A stretch of 64,000 nt of DNA from Bathymodiolus japonicus methanotrophic gill symbiont (GCF_019721995.1 NZ_BLYC01000011.1:1-64000); one strand, 5' to 3'; counted from the stretch's first letter, positions 19,476 to 29,649 are shown. The notes: generated by a model not told the origin, from the sequence alone. Numbers and translations: made by a program.

Positions 19476-20414
19476 TCGGTTTTTTCTTTTATATGCCGGA
19501 TCCAGCCTTAAAGCAGTGGGATAAAGAAGATAAACGGTTGAAAAAGAGCGGTATAGCAAAAAAAGATCGGCCTATTAAGCCTGAACGTGACAGTGCCTAC
19601 CCGACCAAAACAGAGATTGCATTAGGCTTATTAAAAGAGTTTAAAGTTGCGCATAGCCTGATTAAAATTAAAGGCGTACTGGCTGATGCGCTGTATGGTG
19701 AAAAGCCTTTATGGACGAAGCCGCTAAAGAATCTGGAGGCTCGCAGGTGATTAGCCAATTACGTAAAAACCAAAATATTGAATATAGAGGTAGAATAAGG
19801 TCAGTCGAGAGCTACTTTAATTCGATTAACAAAGGCATTGATCAGATAATACATGTACGTGGCGGCAAAGAGATTAAAGTGACTGTCAGCAGTGCACGAT
19901 TGAAGGTGAGTTCTCACAGTAAAAAACGCTTTGTCATTGCCTTAAAATATGACGGTGAAAACGACTATCGCTATTTAGTGGCGACAGACCTGACTTGGCG
20001 CACACAAGATATTATTCAAGCCTATACGTTGAGATGGCTGATTGAGGTTTTCTTTGAGGACTGGAAGCTTTATGAAGGATGGGGGCGTGAGGCCAAACAA
20101 TTAGATGAAGAGGGATCAAGCCGTGGCCTGATTCTGAGTCTTTTGTTTGACCATTGCCTTCTCCTTCACCCAGAGCAAATAGCCCGCATTGAAAGCAAAC
20201 TACCTGCGTATACCGTAGGAAGCTTACAGCGCAAGTCTCAAATGGATGTACTGCTTGAGTTCATCACGTCATTGCTAGAGTTTCCAGATCCTGGTGATAA
20301 GCTGAAAGAGTTAGGTGAATTAATAAAGGATGTGTTTCAACTGATGCCATCAGGAAAACATATGATTGGCAGAGATTTAGGGCGCTTAGAGCCAACACCA
20401 TCATTAAAGTATTG

Positions 20415-21268
20415 GGTAGTGGGTTAAACCTGTGTTTAGCATGAGAGCAATAGAATAAGAAAGTGATTTATTGCATAATTCCCTCATGAAATATTATCAA
20501 GAAATCACCTGCCCTAACTGTACTAATTCCAACCTGATGAAATCAGGTAGTAGCGATCGTGGTGTGCAGCGATATCGTTGCCAGACCACAGCTTGCTCAA
20601 CCAACACCTTCATGTTGGAATATTGTTATAAAGCATGTGAATTTGGAACCAAAGAACACGTTGTCGAAATGGCTATCAATAGTAGTGGCACTCGAGACAC
20701 GGCTAGGGTTCTTAAAATCAATAAAAATACGGTGACTCGTACTTTAAAAAACAAAGAAAACAGTCTTGTTCAAGTGAACCCTCTTTTTCAGACCTTTGAT
20801 CAAGGGAAACCATTGGAAGTCAGACTAGAACAGGTCTGCTGTGATGAAGCCGAAATGGATGAACAGTGGTCTTTTGTAGGAAATAAAAGCAATCAACGCT
20901 GGCTATGGCATGCTGTTGATCATAAAACCAACACGGTACTCGCTTATGTTTTTGGCAAGCGTAAGGACATTGTTTTCAAAGAATTAAAAGCGTTACTTTT
21001 GCCTTTAAATATCAGTCGTTATTACACCGATGACTGGGGCGCTTATGAACGTCATCTCGATGCTGAGAAACATGAAATAGGTAAGAAAAACACCCAAAAA
21101 ATTGAACGTAAAAACTTGAATTTTAGAGCATGGATAAAACGATTAACTCGTCGAACAATCTGCTTCTCTAAGTTAGAGAAAATGCATGATATTGTGATTG
21201 GTCTGTTAATAAATAAGGTGGAATTTGGCAGGGATATTCATGCAAAAACACAGATTTAACCCACTACC
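20415..21268 (+). mobile_element. IS1-family element, 854 bp, complete
   Basis: Perfect inverted ends GGTAGTGGGTTAAA / TTTAACCCACTACC with an 8-bp duplication AAGTATTG (20407-20414, 21269-21276). It is inserted near the 3' end of ISc copy B. It looks intact and recent. Confidence 0.94.
20471..21259 (+). CDS. IS1-family transposase, single frame
   Basis: 262 residues in one uninterrupted frame, unlike enteric IS1, which joins insA and insB by frameshifting. The N-terminal zinc-finger-like part (CPNCTNSN ... CQTTAC, residues 14-41) precedes a catalytic domain with D in EAEMDEQWSF, D in YTDDWGAYE and E in NTQKIERKNL. No defect is seen. The ATG at 20471 could be replaced by a second ATG five codons later. 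Confidence 0.9.
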   Translation: MHNSLMKYYQEITCPNCTNSNLMKSGSSDRGVQRYRCQTTACSTNTFMLEYCYKACEFGTKEHVVEMAINSSGTRDTARVLKINKNTVTRTLKNKENSLVQVNPLFQTFDQGKPLEVRLEQVCCDEAEMDEQWSFVGNKSNQRWLWHAVDHKTNTVLAYVFGKRKDIVFKELKALLLPLNISRYYTDDWGAYERHLDAEKHEIGKKNTQKIERKNLNFRAWIKRLTRRTICFSKLEKMHDIVIGLLINKVEFGRDIHAKTQI

Positions 21269-21336
21269 AAGTATTGTTCTGCTGGGTGAAGGTAAGAGTT
21301 TGATGGCAATGGGATGGAAAAACTTGAACATCGAGT

Positions 21337-21606
21337 TTAATCGTGCACTGCTGACAGTCACTTTAATCTCTTTGCCGCCACGTACACGTATTATCTGATC
21401 AATGCCTTTGTTAATCGAATTAAAGTAGCTCTCGACTGACCTTATTCTACCTCTATATTCAATATTTTGGTTTTTACGTAATTGGCTAATCACCTGCGAG
21501 CCTCCAGATTCTTTAGCGGCTTCGTCCATAAAGGCTTTTTCACCATACAGCGCATCAAGCCAGTACGCCTTTAATTTTAATCAGGCTATGCGCAACTTTA
21601 AACTCT
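21337..21606 (-). mobile_element. ISc copy C fragment
   Basis: Internal ISc transposase piece (minus strand), from the GVLADALYGEK region to SSARL. It has a 1-nt gain near 21559. It abuts the right end of copy B at 21335. With the pieces at 23901-24888 it probably once formed a single minus-strand ISc copy split by IS66- and IS30-type DNA; the two parts meet at the same point of the gene (TTAAAAGAG). Confidence 0.8.
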
Positions 21607-21963
21607 CCTGAATTCAAGTCATAAGTACATAACCCAATAAATTTTTCATATCTATCCCAGTCAGCTCTTCAAATACCTCATAAGGTGTTTTGTAATTGAG
21701 ACACTTTATTAGGGCGACTATTTAGCTTATCAACGGCTATAAAAACCTCTTTTATCGTAACATCAATCAACTCCATTACTTTAGGGAAATACTGTCTTAA
21801 TAAGCCATTAGCATTCTCATTTTGCCCTCTTTCCCAAGAGCTGTAGGGAGTCGAAAAATACGTATCACAACCTAGTGCTTCTGCTATTTTTTCATGCAGG
21901 GTAAACTCTTTCCCGTTATAAAAAGTAATTGTTTTAACAAAGCTTTTTATAGGATCAAGCATT
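21607..21963 (-). pseudogene. IS30-family transposase C-terminus
   Basis: Minus-strand fragment encoding the IS30 catalytic end: TFYNGKEFTLHEKIAE (second D replaced by N in YNGKEF) and FSTPYSSWERGQNENANGLLR with the catalytic E. A frameshift near 21708 separates it from the usual end YKTPYEVFEEL. The N-terminus is cut at 21963 by an SNE2 end. Dead fragment. Confidence 0.85.
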
Positions 21964-22305
21964 CGCTGAAAATCCTGGAAACGGAGCTTTAGCGAAGTGA
22001 AGATTTTTAGTCCGCCGCTGAAAATCAGGGAAACGGAGCCTAAGCGAAGTGATGATTTTTAGTCCGCGATAGCCGTAGGGCCGTTGTTTTGTCGGAGTCT
22101 GAGCGTTAGCGAAGGTGGAGACAAAATAAAAGGCCATCCGACACGGCGTCAAGTCATTTGGAGCCTATGTTCCGACCCCTTGTCGGGACGAGGTGACGAG
22201 GACGAATCGGGGCCGCCGGAGGCATAAGTGGTCGCGTTAAGTTTTTGCTGCTTGCTTGGGCTGGGATGCCCAAAACAAGCTTTCGCAAAAATAGCGACTC
22301 CCCGC
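21964..22305 (+). mobile_element. SNE2 5' fragment followed by 290-bp SNE2
   Basis: 21964-22015 is the first ~51 bp of an SNE2 variant (CGCTGAAAATCCTGG), cut at TTTTTAGTCCG. A second SNE2 of 290 bp starts at 22016; it lacks 5 bp in the central CCGACCC/GGGTCGG hairpin. Both 5' ends have C at -4 (CATT, CCGC). The head-to-tail arrangement suggests insertion into, or replacement of, an older copy. Confidence 0.85.
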
Positions 22306-23900
22306 CGCTATAGTCATCACAAAATGTCCCCTTAAACATCTACGACCTCGAAGAACTTTTTTATTCGCCTTACAATCGCTTAAAACAAGGAAAATTCGGG
22401 ATTTAAAACCCATGAGATAATAAGCCTGTCCTTAAAGCAATACAGGTTACCTTTTGAAAATAGACTTCATCGATGTTGATTCCGCAATCAGTCATGCCAA
22501 ACAGTTACTTGAAACTGAGCGTGATATATCGCCTGCGCTAAAATCAGCACTGGAAGTGATTCTATTATTAGTCACGGTATTACTCAATCGAGTGACACTG
22601 AACAGCAAAAATAGCAGTAAACCACCTGCAAGTGATCCCAACCGTAAAAAAGGGAATCGAAAAAAATCAGATAAGCCTTCTGGCGGACAAAAATCGCATG
22701 TCGGCACGACACTTCAAAAAATAGATGACTCGGATGAAATCGAGATCATTACCATTGATCGCCGTACCTTGCCAAAAGGGCGATACACGGCAGATGGCTT
22801 TGAAACACGCCAGGTATTCGATATTGATATCTCAAGGGTAGTGACAGAATACCAGGCGCAACGGTTGATAAATGGAAAAGGTCAGTGTTTTATCGCTCCT
22901 TTTCCAGATGAGGTTACTAAGGCTGCGCAATATGGTAATGGGATAAAAGCCCATGTGGTTTATCTTTCGCAATATCAGTTATTGCCCTACAACCGAATAC
23001 AGGAGTATTTCGCTGATCAATTAGGTATGCCGATTAGTGAAGGCTCTATCTATAATTTCAATGAACTGGCCTATGAGAAGTTGGCTGGGTTTGAAACTAT
23101 CAGTAAAGAACACTTAGTCGAATCAGCGTGCATTCATGCGGATGAAACAGGCATTAATATTAATGGTAAGCGCCATTGGCTACATGGGCCTCCAATGTTC
23201 AGTGGACACACTTCTTTCCCCATGCCAAACGTGGCACAGAGGCAATGAATGACATTGGTATTTTACCCCATTTTCATGGGATTTTATGTCATGATCATTG
23301 GAAGCCCTACTATAAATATGATTGTACTCATTCGCTTTGTAATGCACATCATTTGAGGGAATTAACGCGCGCCTGGGAGCAGGATAAACAGGAGTGGGCG
23401 CTTGAAATGAAACGACTACTTGAAAAAATGAATGATGCCGTCAATGAAGCAGGTGGCATGCTACTACATAAAGAAGCAGAAAAATGGAAGGTACAATACA
23501 GAGAATTACTTGGCAAAGCGGAGATCGAATGCCCACCACCCGATAAGCCTAAAGAAGTAAAACGGGAGCGAATAAAACGCAGTAAAGCTAGAAACTTACT
23601 GGAAAGGCTGATTAATTATGAAGAGGATGTCTTGCGCTTCATGACAAATACCTGGGTGCCATTTACCAATAATGCCGCAGAAAATTCGATTCGGATGACC
23701 AAGGTTCAACAGAAAATATCCGGCTGCTTTCGTAGTACCAAGGGTGCAGAGATATTTTGTCGTGTCAGAGGGTATTTATCAACGTGCCGTAAACAAGGTC
23801 TAAGTGCAACTCAGGCAATGACCTTGGTCTTTGAGGGAAAGTTACCTGAATTTGCTTTATAATTTCATTGAACTACTCAGCTTTGCTGAGTAGTTACCTT
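22306..23900 (+). mobile_element. IS66-family element
   Basis: IS66-type DNA between SNE2 and a minus-strand ISc copy. Only the transposase gene (tnpC type) is present; no tnpA/tnpB accessory genes. The terminal hairpin CTACTCAGC-TTT-GCTGAGTAG lies after the gene (23873-23893). No clean terminal repeat or duplication could be assigned. Confidence 0.75.
22454..23862 (+). pseudogene. IS66-family transposase, one frameshift
   Basis: N-terminal part with leucine-rich helix and SKNSSKPPASDPNRKK motif, and the catalytic region HADETGINI. At about 23186 a single T seems lost (CATGGGCC where CATGTGGCC is expected), moving HWLH and SNVQWTHFFPHAKRG to different frames. The second part (to 23862) has CHDHWKPY, LCNAHHLREL and TNNAAENSIR. 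One-base repair would restore a ~469-residue protein. Confidence 0.85.
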
Positions 23901-24888
23901 TTAATAAGCCTAATGCAATCTCTGTTTTGGTCGGGTAGGCACTGTCACGTTCAGGCTTAATAGGCCGATCTTTTTTTGCTATACCGCTCTTTTTCAACCG
24001 CTGAAAATCCTGGAAACGGAGCTTTAGCGAAGTGAAGATTTTTAGTCCGCGATAGCCGTAGGGCCGTTGTTTTGTCGGAGTCTGAGCGTTAGCGAAGGTG
24101 GAGACAAAATAAAAGGCCATCCGACACGGCGTCAAGTCATTTGGAGCCTATGTTCCGACCCCTTGTTGGGTCGGGACGAGGTGACGAGGACGAATCGGGG
24201 CCGCCGGAGGCATAAGTGGTCGCGTTAAGTTTTTGCTGCTTGCTTGGGCTGGGATGCCCAAAACAAGCTTTCGCAAAAATAGCGACTCCCCGACGTTTAT
24301 CTTCTTTATCCCACTGCTTTAAGGCTGGATCCGGCATATAAAAGAAAAAACCGACAGGCACTGTAATGGATGAGGTAACTAGCAGCAATAATACTATCGT
24401 TTGTCCATTAACATACCCGCCGGAGCCTTTGTGTTTCTGCTTGTAAACCTTATAAATACGTTTTGTAGACTTAGATCGTGCTCGGTCTGATTCATCAAAG
24501 GCCAACACACCTTCAGTGAAATGCCATAACGTTTTAGAATTAAGACCACACTCACCCGTAGCAACCAGTCCCAGGGTATACTTGCTTTACGAAACACCCA
24601 GGATAATGCGGCTACTTTGCAATCTCCAAGGCTTGCTCGCTCAAACTTGGCCCAGCAAACAGAGTTCATTAGCAGTATGCCCGTTAAACAAGTGCCCAAC
24701 CAAGCGGCTTGAATCCGTGTCAAAGCGGCTCCGGGTTTTAGCTGATTGAGCGCATCATTTAAATCGTCAATATAGCTTTGGATAAAGGTGGCTGGGGCAT
24801 TCATTAACATGGGCTTACACCGATAAAATTACAACAACCTCAGAATACCTGATTTTACCTTCTCAATATCAAAGACTTGAACATCGAG
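23901..24888 (-). mobile_element. ISc copy D, 5' part, interrupted by SNE2
   Basis: Minus-strand ISc with its outer end CTCGATGTTCAAG at 24888, the transposase start MLMNAPATFIQSY at 24810 and coding to the TTAAAAG point at ~23901. SNE2 (23999-24293) interrupts it, and a further frameshift lies near 24510 (GTGTGTTGG region). The 3' part is probably the 21337-21606 fragment. At 24889 it abuts ISa, so it inserted into that ISa copy. Confidence 0.85.
23999..24293 (+). mobile_element. SNE2 repeat, 295 bp, in ISc copy D
   Basis: Inserted between TTTTTCAAC and CGTTTATC. The intact ISc reads GATAAACGGTTGAAAAA on the other strand (17399-17415), so the join is exact and no base is duplicated. C at -4 (CAAC). 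Confidence 0.95.
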
Positions 24889-25626
24889 TGATAGCTGGTT
24901 TGGCAACAATGGCCTATGGAAGCCTGTTTACAAAGCTATCGGAAGCCGGTTTAATATTCTCTCTAGGTTAAGGTGCAATAATGTACTGTACGATCGTCCA
25001 GAAAAAAGAAAACCCAAGCAGAGGGGCGGAATAAAAAGTACGGGCAGCGTCTGGGGTCAGCCACAGACATGGCAAAAACAGTACAACAAAAGGCCCGATC
25101 GTATACCGTGAATCTCTATGAAAAACAGCGTGAAGTCAGGGCTTATAGTCGCGTTGTCATGCTGAAAACATTGAAACGACCCGTTCAGGTTGTCTGGGTG
25201 TTTCGTCGCACACAGTGGATTGCTTTGTTTACGACCGATCTAAGTTTATCCGTCACACAGATTATTGAGTATTATGGTGCGCGATGGAAAATCGAATCCG
25301 GGTTCAAAGAGCTCAAGCAAGACATAGGGAGCCATAAAAGTCAGTGTCGAAATGCGCAGGCAGTGACCAACCATTTGAACTTCTGTATGATGGCAACAGC
25401 GCTGACGTGGATTTACGCGGATCGTTTAAAAACCGATCCGGAACGTCGGCACAAAGTGAAGGGGCGAGCCAGTTTCGCCTTTTCAGATATCCGCCGCATC
25501 ATTGACGAAGCGGCTTTGGATCCGGATTTTGAAAGGGTTTGCCCCAAATACAGCAGCTCCCCTGTAAATTCGGTGGTAGCCGTTTTATTGCGAATGGTTG
25601 CTTGATGAATTTCTAAGAAACTTCAG
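24889..25626 (+). mobile_element. ISa right part, frameshifted
   Basis: ISa starting inside the gene at TGATAGCTGG, cut by ISc copy D. A run of five G in other copies is four here (GCAGAGGGGCGG, ~25025), breaking the transposase; the rest stays open to 25605 with the YREK signature (YGARWKIESGFKELK). Right end CTTCAG at 25626. Confidence 0.88.
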
Positions 25627-25732
25627 CTCAGTAAGACCACTTTCTTTAAGCTTAAGCGGCTTGCTTTTTTTCTTCGGCCAATTGTTGCCGTTCCATGCCC
25701 CGTTTGATGGCACCTATTTTTTGTATATTTCT
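25627..25732 (-). other. gap fragment: short coding tail, unknown
   Basis: Between ISa and ISb. On the minus strand a tail of about 25 codons (ending EEKKQAA, stop near 25653) reads like the end of an interrupted protein, cut by ISb. Too short to identify. Confidence 0.25.
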
Positions 25733-27213
25733 CATCAGTGTTCCCATTGAAAGAAGAAGCACCTAAACAAAGCAGCCTATAACCTACCTGAAGGTAGCAC
25801 CACTCGAATATTTCCATCGCTGAAAATCCTGGAAACGGAGCTTTAGCGAAGTGAAGATTTTTAGTCCGCGATAGCCGTAGGGCCGTTGTTTTGTCGGAGT
25901 CTGAGCGTTAGCGAAGGTGGAGACAAAATAAAAGGCCATCCGACACGGCGTCAAGTCATTTGGAGCCTATGTTCCGACCCCTTGTTGGGTCGGGACGAGG
26001 TGACGAGGACGAATCGGGGCCGCCGGAGGCATAAGTGGTCGCGTTAAGTTTTTGCTGCTTGCTTGGGCTGGGATGCCCAAAACAAGCTTTCGCAAAAATA
26101 GCGACTCCCCGAGTAGTCGATAGTGGTCGCCATTTCCTCCAAACCAATGAACAGATTTATGGCCAGCTGCTTCCCCACTCAACGTATTTTAAATCACTGA
26201 AGTCGCATAGACGAACAAGTATGCTTGAGGCATTTGAACAGCAGAGCTATCATCTTCACGCTGAAACACTGCTATCGCAAGGCATTGATTATCTTAAAGC
26301 ATTCCCGGAACTTGACGAATACACCATAGAAGCAGCGGATGGACATTTTATTGATCATGCCTGCCATACTGAAAAAAACAGCAAGGGGAAAGTTTATGCG
26401 TCCGGGGGGATTTACGCGTTGAATCTCAGAAGTGGGTTGCTCAGATTTCTTTGTCTGGTGACAAACGGAACTCAGAGACATCAAGAAATACCTGTGTTAC
26501 GAGATCATATTGAAAAGCAAAACAAGGGAAATAACAGCTCTCAGAAACATCTCTATGTCTACGATAAAGCCGTCACCGACTTTGTCTGGTGGGATCGGCA
26601 GAAGCGACATGCTAATTACATGATTTCAATGCTAAAAGAAAATTCAATTGCGACTCTGGTTGAGTCTATCCCTTTTGACTCCCGCCATGAGATCAATACA
26701 GGGGTTGAAGCATACAGTGTGTACGAAAACAAGGGCATCAAATTTAACGTGGTGGATTACCGTGATCCAGAAACCGGAAAACTTCACCGGTTTGTGACAA
26801 CCTTGCCAATGACTATTAACCCTGGAACCATTGCCATGCTGTATTTCAAGCGATGGACGATTGAAAAGACATTCAATAACACTAAAAGTAATTTCAAGGA
26901 AACTAAAGCTTGGTCTTCCAATACCCGCTCACTTGAAAATCAAATGCGCCTGACTGCAATGAGCTATAATTTAATGCGCGTGTTTGAATAGATTTCAAAA
27001 ACACAACAGCCAGAATTGATTCATCCATCGGATAAAAAATATAGCGAGGCTCTGGAGATTAGGCAGCAACAGGCCCAAAAACGAGATCGTTTTGTGAATC
27101 GATTATTTTTCCAGGCAAGAATATCTCGTATCAGCTCGTATACCATTCGAGCAGTTCAAAACGCAATAATAACAGGAATGTCTTTACAGTGCTTTATGAG
27201 CTCTCTTGTGGCG
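25733..27213 (+). mobile_element. ISb copy 2, deleted and interrupted
   Basis: Starts at the ISb end CATCAGTG (25733), runs 85 bp, meets SNE2 (25818-26112), then resumes in the transposase at VVDSGRHFLQ. Compared with ISb copy 1, the 309 bp equivalent to 5469-5777 are missing at the SNE2 site. The frame has a nonsense codon at about 26989 (GAG to TAG in VFEEIS) and the 3' end is lost at 27213. Inactive. Confidence 0.88.
25818..26112 (+). mobile_element. SNE2 repeat, 295 bp, at an ISb deletion
   Basis: Full length, with C at -4 (CCAT). Unlike the other copies its flanks are not contiguous in the parent: 309 bp of ISb are absent. Either insertion deleted DNA or two events overlapped. Confidence 0.9.
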
Positions 27214-28040
27214 AAGTATAATATGGCTAATGCGGTATATCGCTCAAAACCATCAATTCCATGGTCGCGACATTGACTCAACCCATGACCCTGCAATGCA
27301 TTTATGGCCGATTCTACTGCCGCTGTCAGCCCCGGACGGGCTGATAGTCTCCAGAAGGCGCAGGGAAATTTGCCAATCCGAAGTGCGCGATAGCGCGCGA
27401 GGGAGGCTAAAATTTTATCCCGAATAGCCGTAGAGCCATTTGTGGTAGCCATGACTGAGCTGCTTTGTGCTCAGTCTGTGGCGGACGCAGGGCGGCTGGA
27501 GCATCTCCTATTCGCTGCGTAGGTGAACGAATTACGGCGACAGGAGTCCCGGAATTTCGTGAGGTAGCATGGCGCGCCTGTTCAAGGGCTATTTTGTCAT
27601 CGGTTTCTTTTTGTATGACCTTATGGTGCAGTATGAATCCATGGTAGTCTTCCATGATGCAGACGCGTATGCCTGGTTCAACGGGTACCCTGCTTTGCCT
27701 TTACTGATCCATTCGGTAGGCGGTTGAAATAATGAAAATACTTTTTCATCGTGCGGGATAGTTTCTCCCTCAATGATACGTCGTCTTATCTGATCGACTT
27801 GTCGACCGCCATGCTGAAGAAACGTTTGCCAATCAATAATTCATAACTTTGAGTGACTCGATTCAGGTATTTTTGAGCCAGGTCAATATAAGTCTGGTGT
27901 GCTTTGCAAATCAAAGTTGTATAGATGTGTTGTAAACCCAGCAGGATAAGTGGGATATCATCGCGCGATGTGACATCAATGACGATATTGGTAATATCGA
28001 TTTGCCCGATTTCCAGTTGTGACGATATGATGTTTCTCAT
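27214..28040 (-). pseudogene. ISNCY-type transposase remnant, split by SNE3
   Basis: Minus-strand fragments of a DDE transposase. 28040-27581 carries, across two frames, a region ending HDEKVFSLFQPPTEWISKGKAG and KETDDKIALE. After SNE3, 27320-~27215 gives AVESAINALQGHGLSQCRDHGIDGFERYTALA, which matches the C-terminal end of ISNCY/IS1202-like transposases. Exact removal of SNE3 leaves the frame open (IALE-AVESAIN). Frameshifts and a missing N-terminus mark it as dead. Family named from memory of motifs. Confidence 0.65.
27321..27580 (+). mobile_element. SNE3 repeat, 260 bp
   Basis: Starts CGCTG followed by a hairpin (CTGTCAGCCC-CGGAC-GGGCTGATAG). It shares its last ~100 bp with SNE1 (GCGTAGGTGAACGAATTA... 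to GGCGCGCCTG), but its middle is different. C at -4 (CTGC). Only copy in the window. Confidence 0.8.
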
Positions 28041-28355
28041 GGATCTGATACAAAGTTTTGGTAAAATTGGGTTGTTATTGATGGCTCAGTATTTGCCAGT
28101 TCGATTTGTAAGAATAAATACTTGTTCAATAACAGTGGTATAACTATTTTTTATGAAAATACCAAAAAGGGATACTCAGAATCTTCAGTAGTGGTTTTGG
28201 GTGTTATTATACTATAATATATTGTTTTAAAAGGGTATTATTTATTTCTCGCAAGCACTAAATATAAAGCGCACATAAATGATTTGGACAAACTCGACTG
28301 GAAATTTAATAAGTTTAAAAAATTATTTCCAATTTATCGGGATTGTAAGTTGTAA
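28041..28355. other. no gene recognised
   Basis: AT-rich stretch with stops in all frames and no recognisable repeat or RNA. Probably decayed intergenic DNA at the island border. Confidence 0.5.
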
Positions 28356-28512
28356 GGTAACACGCAATAAATAACCTACCAATATTGCGCAGTATTTTTG
28401 TTCGCCTTCAAGGCGTAGACACGGCGCATAGCAGGCTACGTAACTATTTCTACAACGCAGAAGACGGACAAAAAGACAAGCAAGGTGGGTGGGTTATTTG
28501 TTGCGAGTTACC
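28356..28512. mobile_element. MITE-F copy 1, 157 bp
   Basis: Inverted ends GGTAACACGCAATAAATAACC / GGTTATTTGTTGCGAGTTACC flanked by a 3-bp duplication TAA (28353-28355, 28513-28515). A second, near-identical copy is at 49881-50038. Confidence 0.88.
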
Positions 28513-28536
28513 TAAGGTGCTTTAGCGGCTTTGCAT

Positions 28537-28644
28537 ATGAATGATGATGCTAAAGAAGAGGCATTAAAGCGTGGCTATTTTGCTTTACAAAGAGAGGGTG
28601 ATTTGACGTGCAGTGAAAACAGTGACTATCTAATAGTTGCTTAA
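28537..28644 (+). other. possible gene end, 35 codons
   Basis: ATG at 28537 to TAA at 28642-28644 encodes a short acidic peptide (ending SDYLIVA). The frame is also open a few codons upstream to the MITE-F border, so it may be the tail of a gene displaced by the element. Family not recognised. Between it and 28750 I see nothing. Confidence 0.25.
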
Positions 28645-28750
28645 TTTTATTTTTCTCGTCGAATATTTAAAGAAGAGCATGTTTCTCAAAGAAGGATAAA
28701 ACGTAGTAGCTGATGATTGCTATTTATTCCACATACCCACACAATCCTGT

Positions 28751-29233
28751 TCAGAGAGATTTAAATTCCCCTATCGGCCTGTCTTTTCTGACTTTATCCC
28801 AATCAAATACCTTAGCATTCATGGTGATATAAATACCAGGTGGTAGTAACTGCACTGCTGTTATCGCACTACCCAGGTTAAACAACGCATCGGATTGTTT
28901 TATTGTATAGGGAATCATGGCTCCGACCAGCACAATGATTTTATCCTGTATCGCCATAGCCAGGTGTTTTGCAGTATCGACCATGGTGTCGGTACCGTGA
29001 GTAATGATGATTTGTTGTGCATTGCTGTTTATGCAACTTTGCTTTATTGCATCTCGGTCGCTTATCGTCATTTCCAGGCTGTCTTTTAACATTAACTGTT
29101 GCAAGCTTATTTCTACTGTACAACGAGCTTGTTGTAGCATTGCGGGGATATGAGTTTCAGGGAAAGACAATTCACCATTTAGCTCATTGTAGTGTTTATC
29201 GATAGTGCCGCCAGTTATGATTAACTTTATCAT
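28751..29233 (-). CDS. single-domain asparaginase-like protein
   Basis: 160 residues, equal to the N-terminal half of an L-asparaginase. Both catalytic threonine motifs are present: GGTID (residues 8-12) and THGTDT (around 79-84). The C-terminal domain of classical ~330-residue enzymes is absent, but the protein ends cleanly, so it belongs to the short asparaginase-domain group. Activity on asparagine is not assured. Its ATG overlaps the stop of the upstream gene (TAATG), indicating coupling. Confidence 0.85.
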   Translation of the reverse strand: MIKLIITGGTIDKHYNELNGELSFPETHIPAMLQQARCTVEISLQQLMLKDSLEMTISDRDAIKQSCINSNAQQIIITHGTDTMVDTAKHLAMAIQDKIIVLVGAMIPYTIKQSDALFNLGSAITAVQLLPPGIYITMNAKVFDWDKVRKDRPIGEFKSL

Positions 29234-29553
29234 TATTGCAGCTTTTGTAACTGAGAGTTTGCTGCTATACCAATCCCTGACTCAGGTTCTTTATCGACGA
29301 TACGTTGCAAAATGGATAGGCTAGATTGTTCTAGCAGGGCTATTGCTGCCAGGCGAACTGATGGGTAATGTGCTCGTAATGCAGCCAATTCTCTAAGGTA
29401 GGTATTTGCATCACGCAACTCATGCAGCATGAGTTTTTCGGGATCACCAGTAAACAGCTCTCTGAGCAAATCACCATGTCGGGTTTGTTCGCGCACTAAT
29501 TCTCTAGGGTCTAATTTTGGTATTTCTGTTGGGTCATTGCAACAATTGCTCAT
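29233..29553 (-). CDS. conserved hypothetical, HEAT-like, 106 residues
   Basis: Small soluble protein starting MSNCCNDPTEIP with a Cys pair at residues 4-5, then mostly helical (RAHYPSVRLAAIALLEQ), which may be a HEAT-like repeat. I chose ATG at 29553 (a second ATG lies 3 codons upstream). Stop and next start overlap (TAATG), so it is co-translated with the asparaginase-like gene. Function unknown. Confidence 0.7.
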   Translation of the reverse strand: MSNCCNDPTEIPKLDPRELVREQTRHGDLLRELFTGDPEKLMLHELRDANTYLRELAALRAHYPSVRLAAIALLEQSSLSILQRIVDKEPESGIGIAANSQLQKLQ

Positions 29554-29649
29554 AATTATCACTCCTGTTTAAAAATTCAAGGGAAATAACTCAGTGAAGC
29601 GCAGGTCTTTAGGGCATGAAAGTATTTGTTATTTATCTAGGTAATGGGG

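Larger units (their letters stand above)
18876..21335 (+). mobile_element. ISc copy B, 5'-truncated, with three insertions
   Basis: An ISc copy starting mid-gene (GTTACCTCATCC, equivalent to 17324 in copy A) and running to its right end CGAG at 21335. It contains SNE1 (18887-19166), SNE2 (19181-19475) and an IS1-type element (20415-21268). Copy A supplies the uninterrupted sequence at all three points. It also has a 1-nt loss near 19707 that shifts the transposase frame. The IS630 element ends at the TA just before it. Confidence 0.88.

Noticed and set aside
22016-24293. SNE2 copies as an array of a CRISPR-like or satellite repeat
   Set aside because: Copies are dispersed, in both orientations and inside other mobile elements, with no regular spacers.
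28041-28355. Possible tRNA or small RNA in the AT-rich gap
   Set aside because: No cloverleaf, no GTTCRANYC box and no strong terminator hairpin seen by eye.
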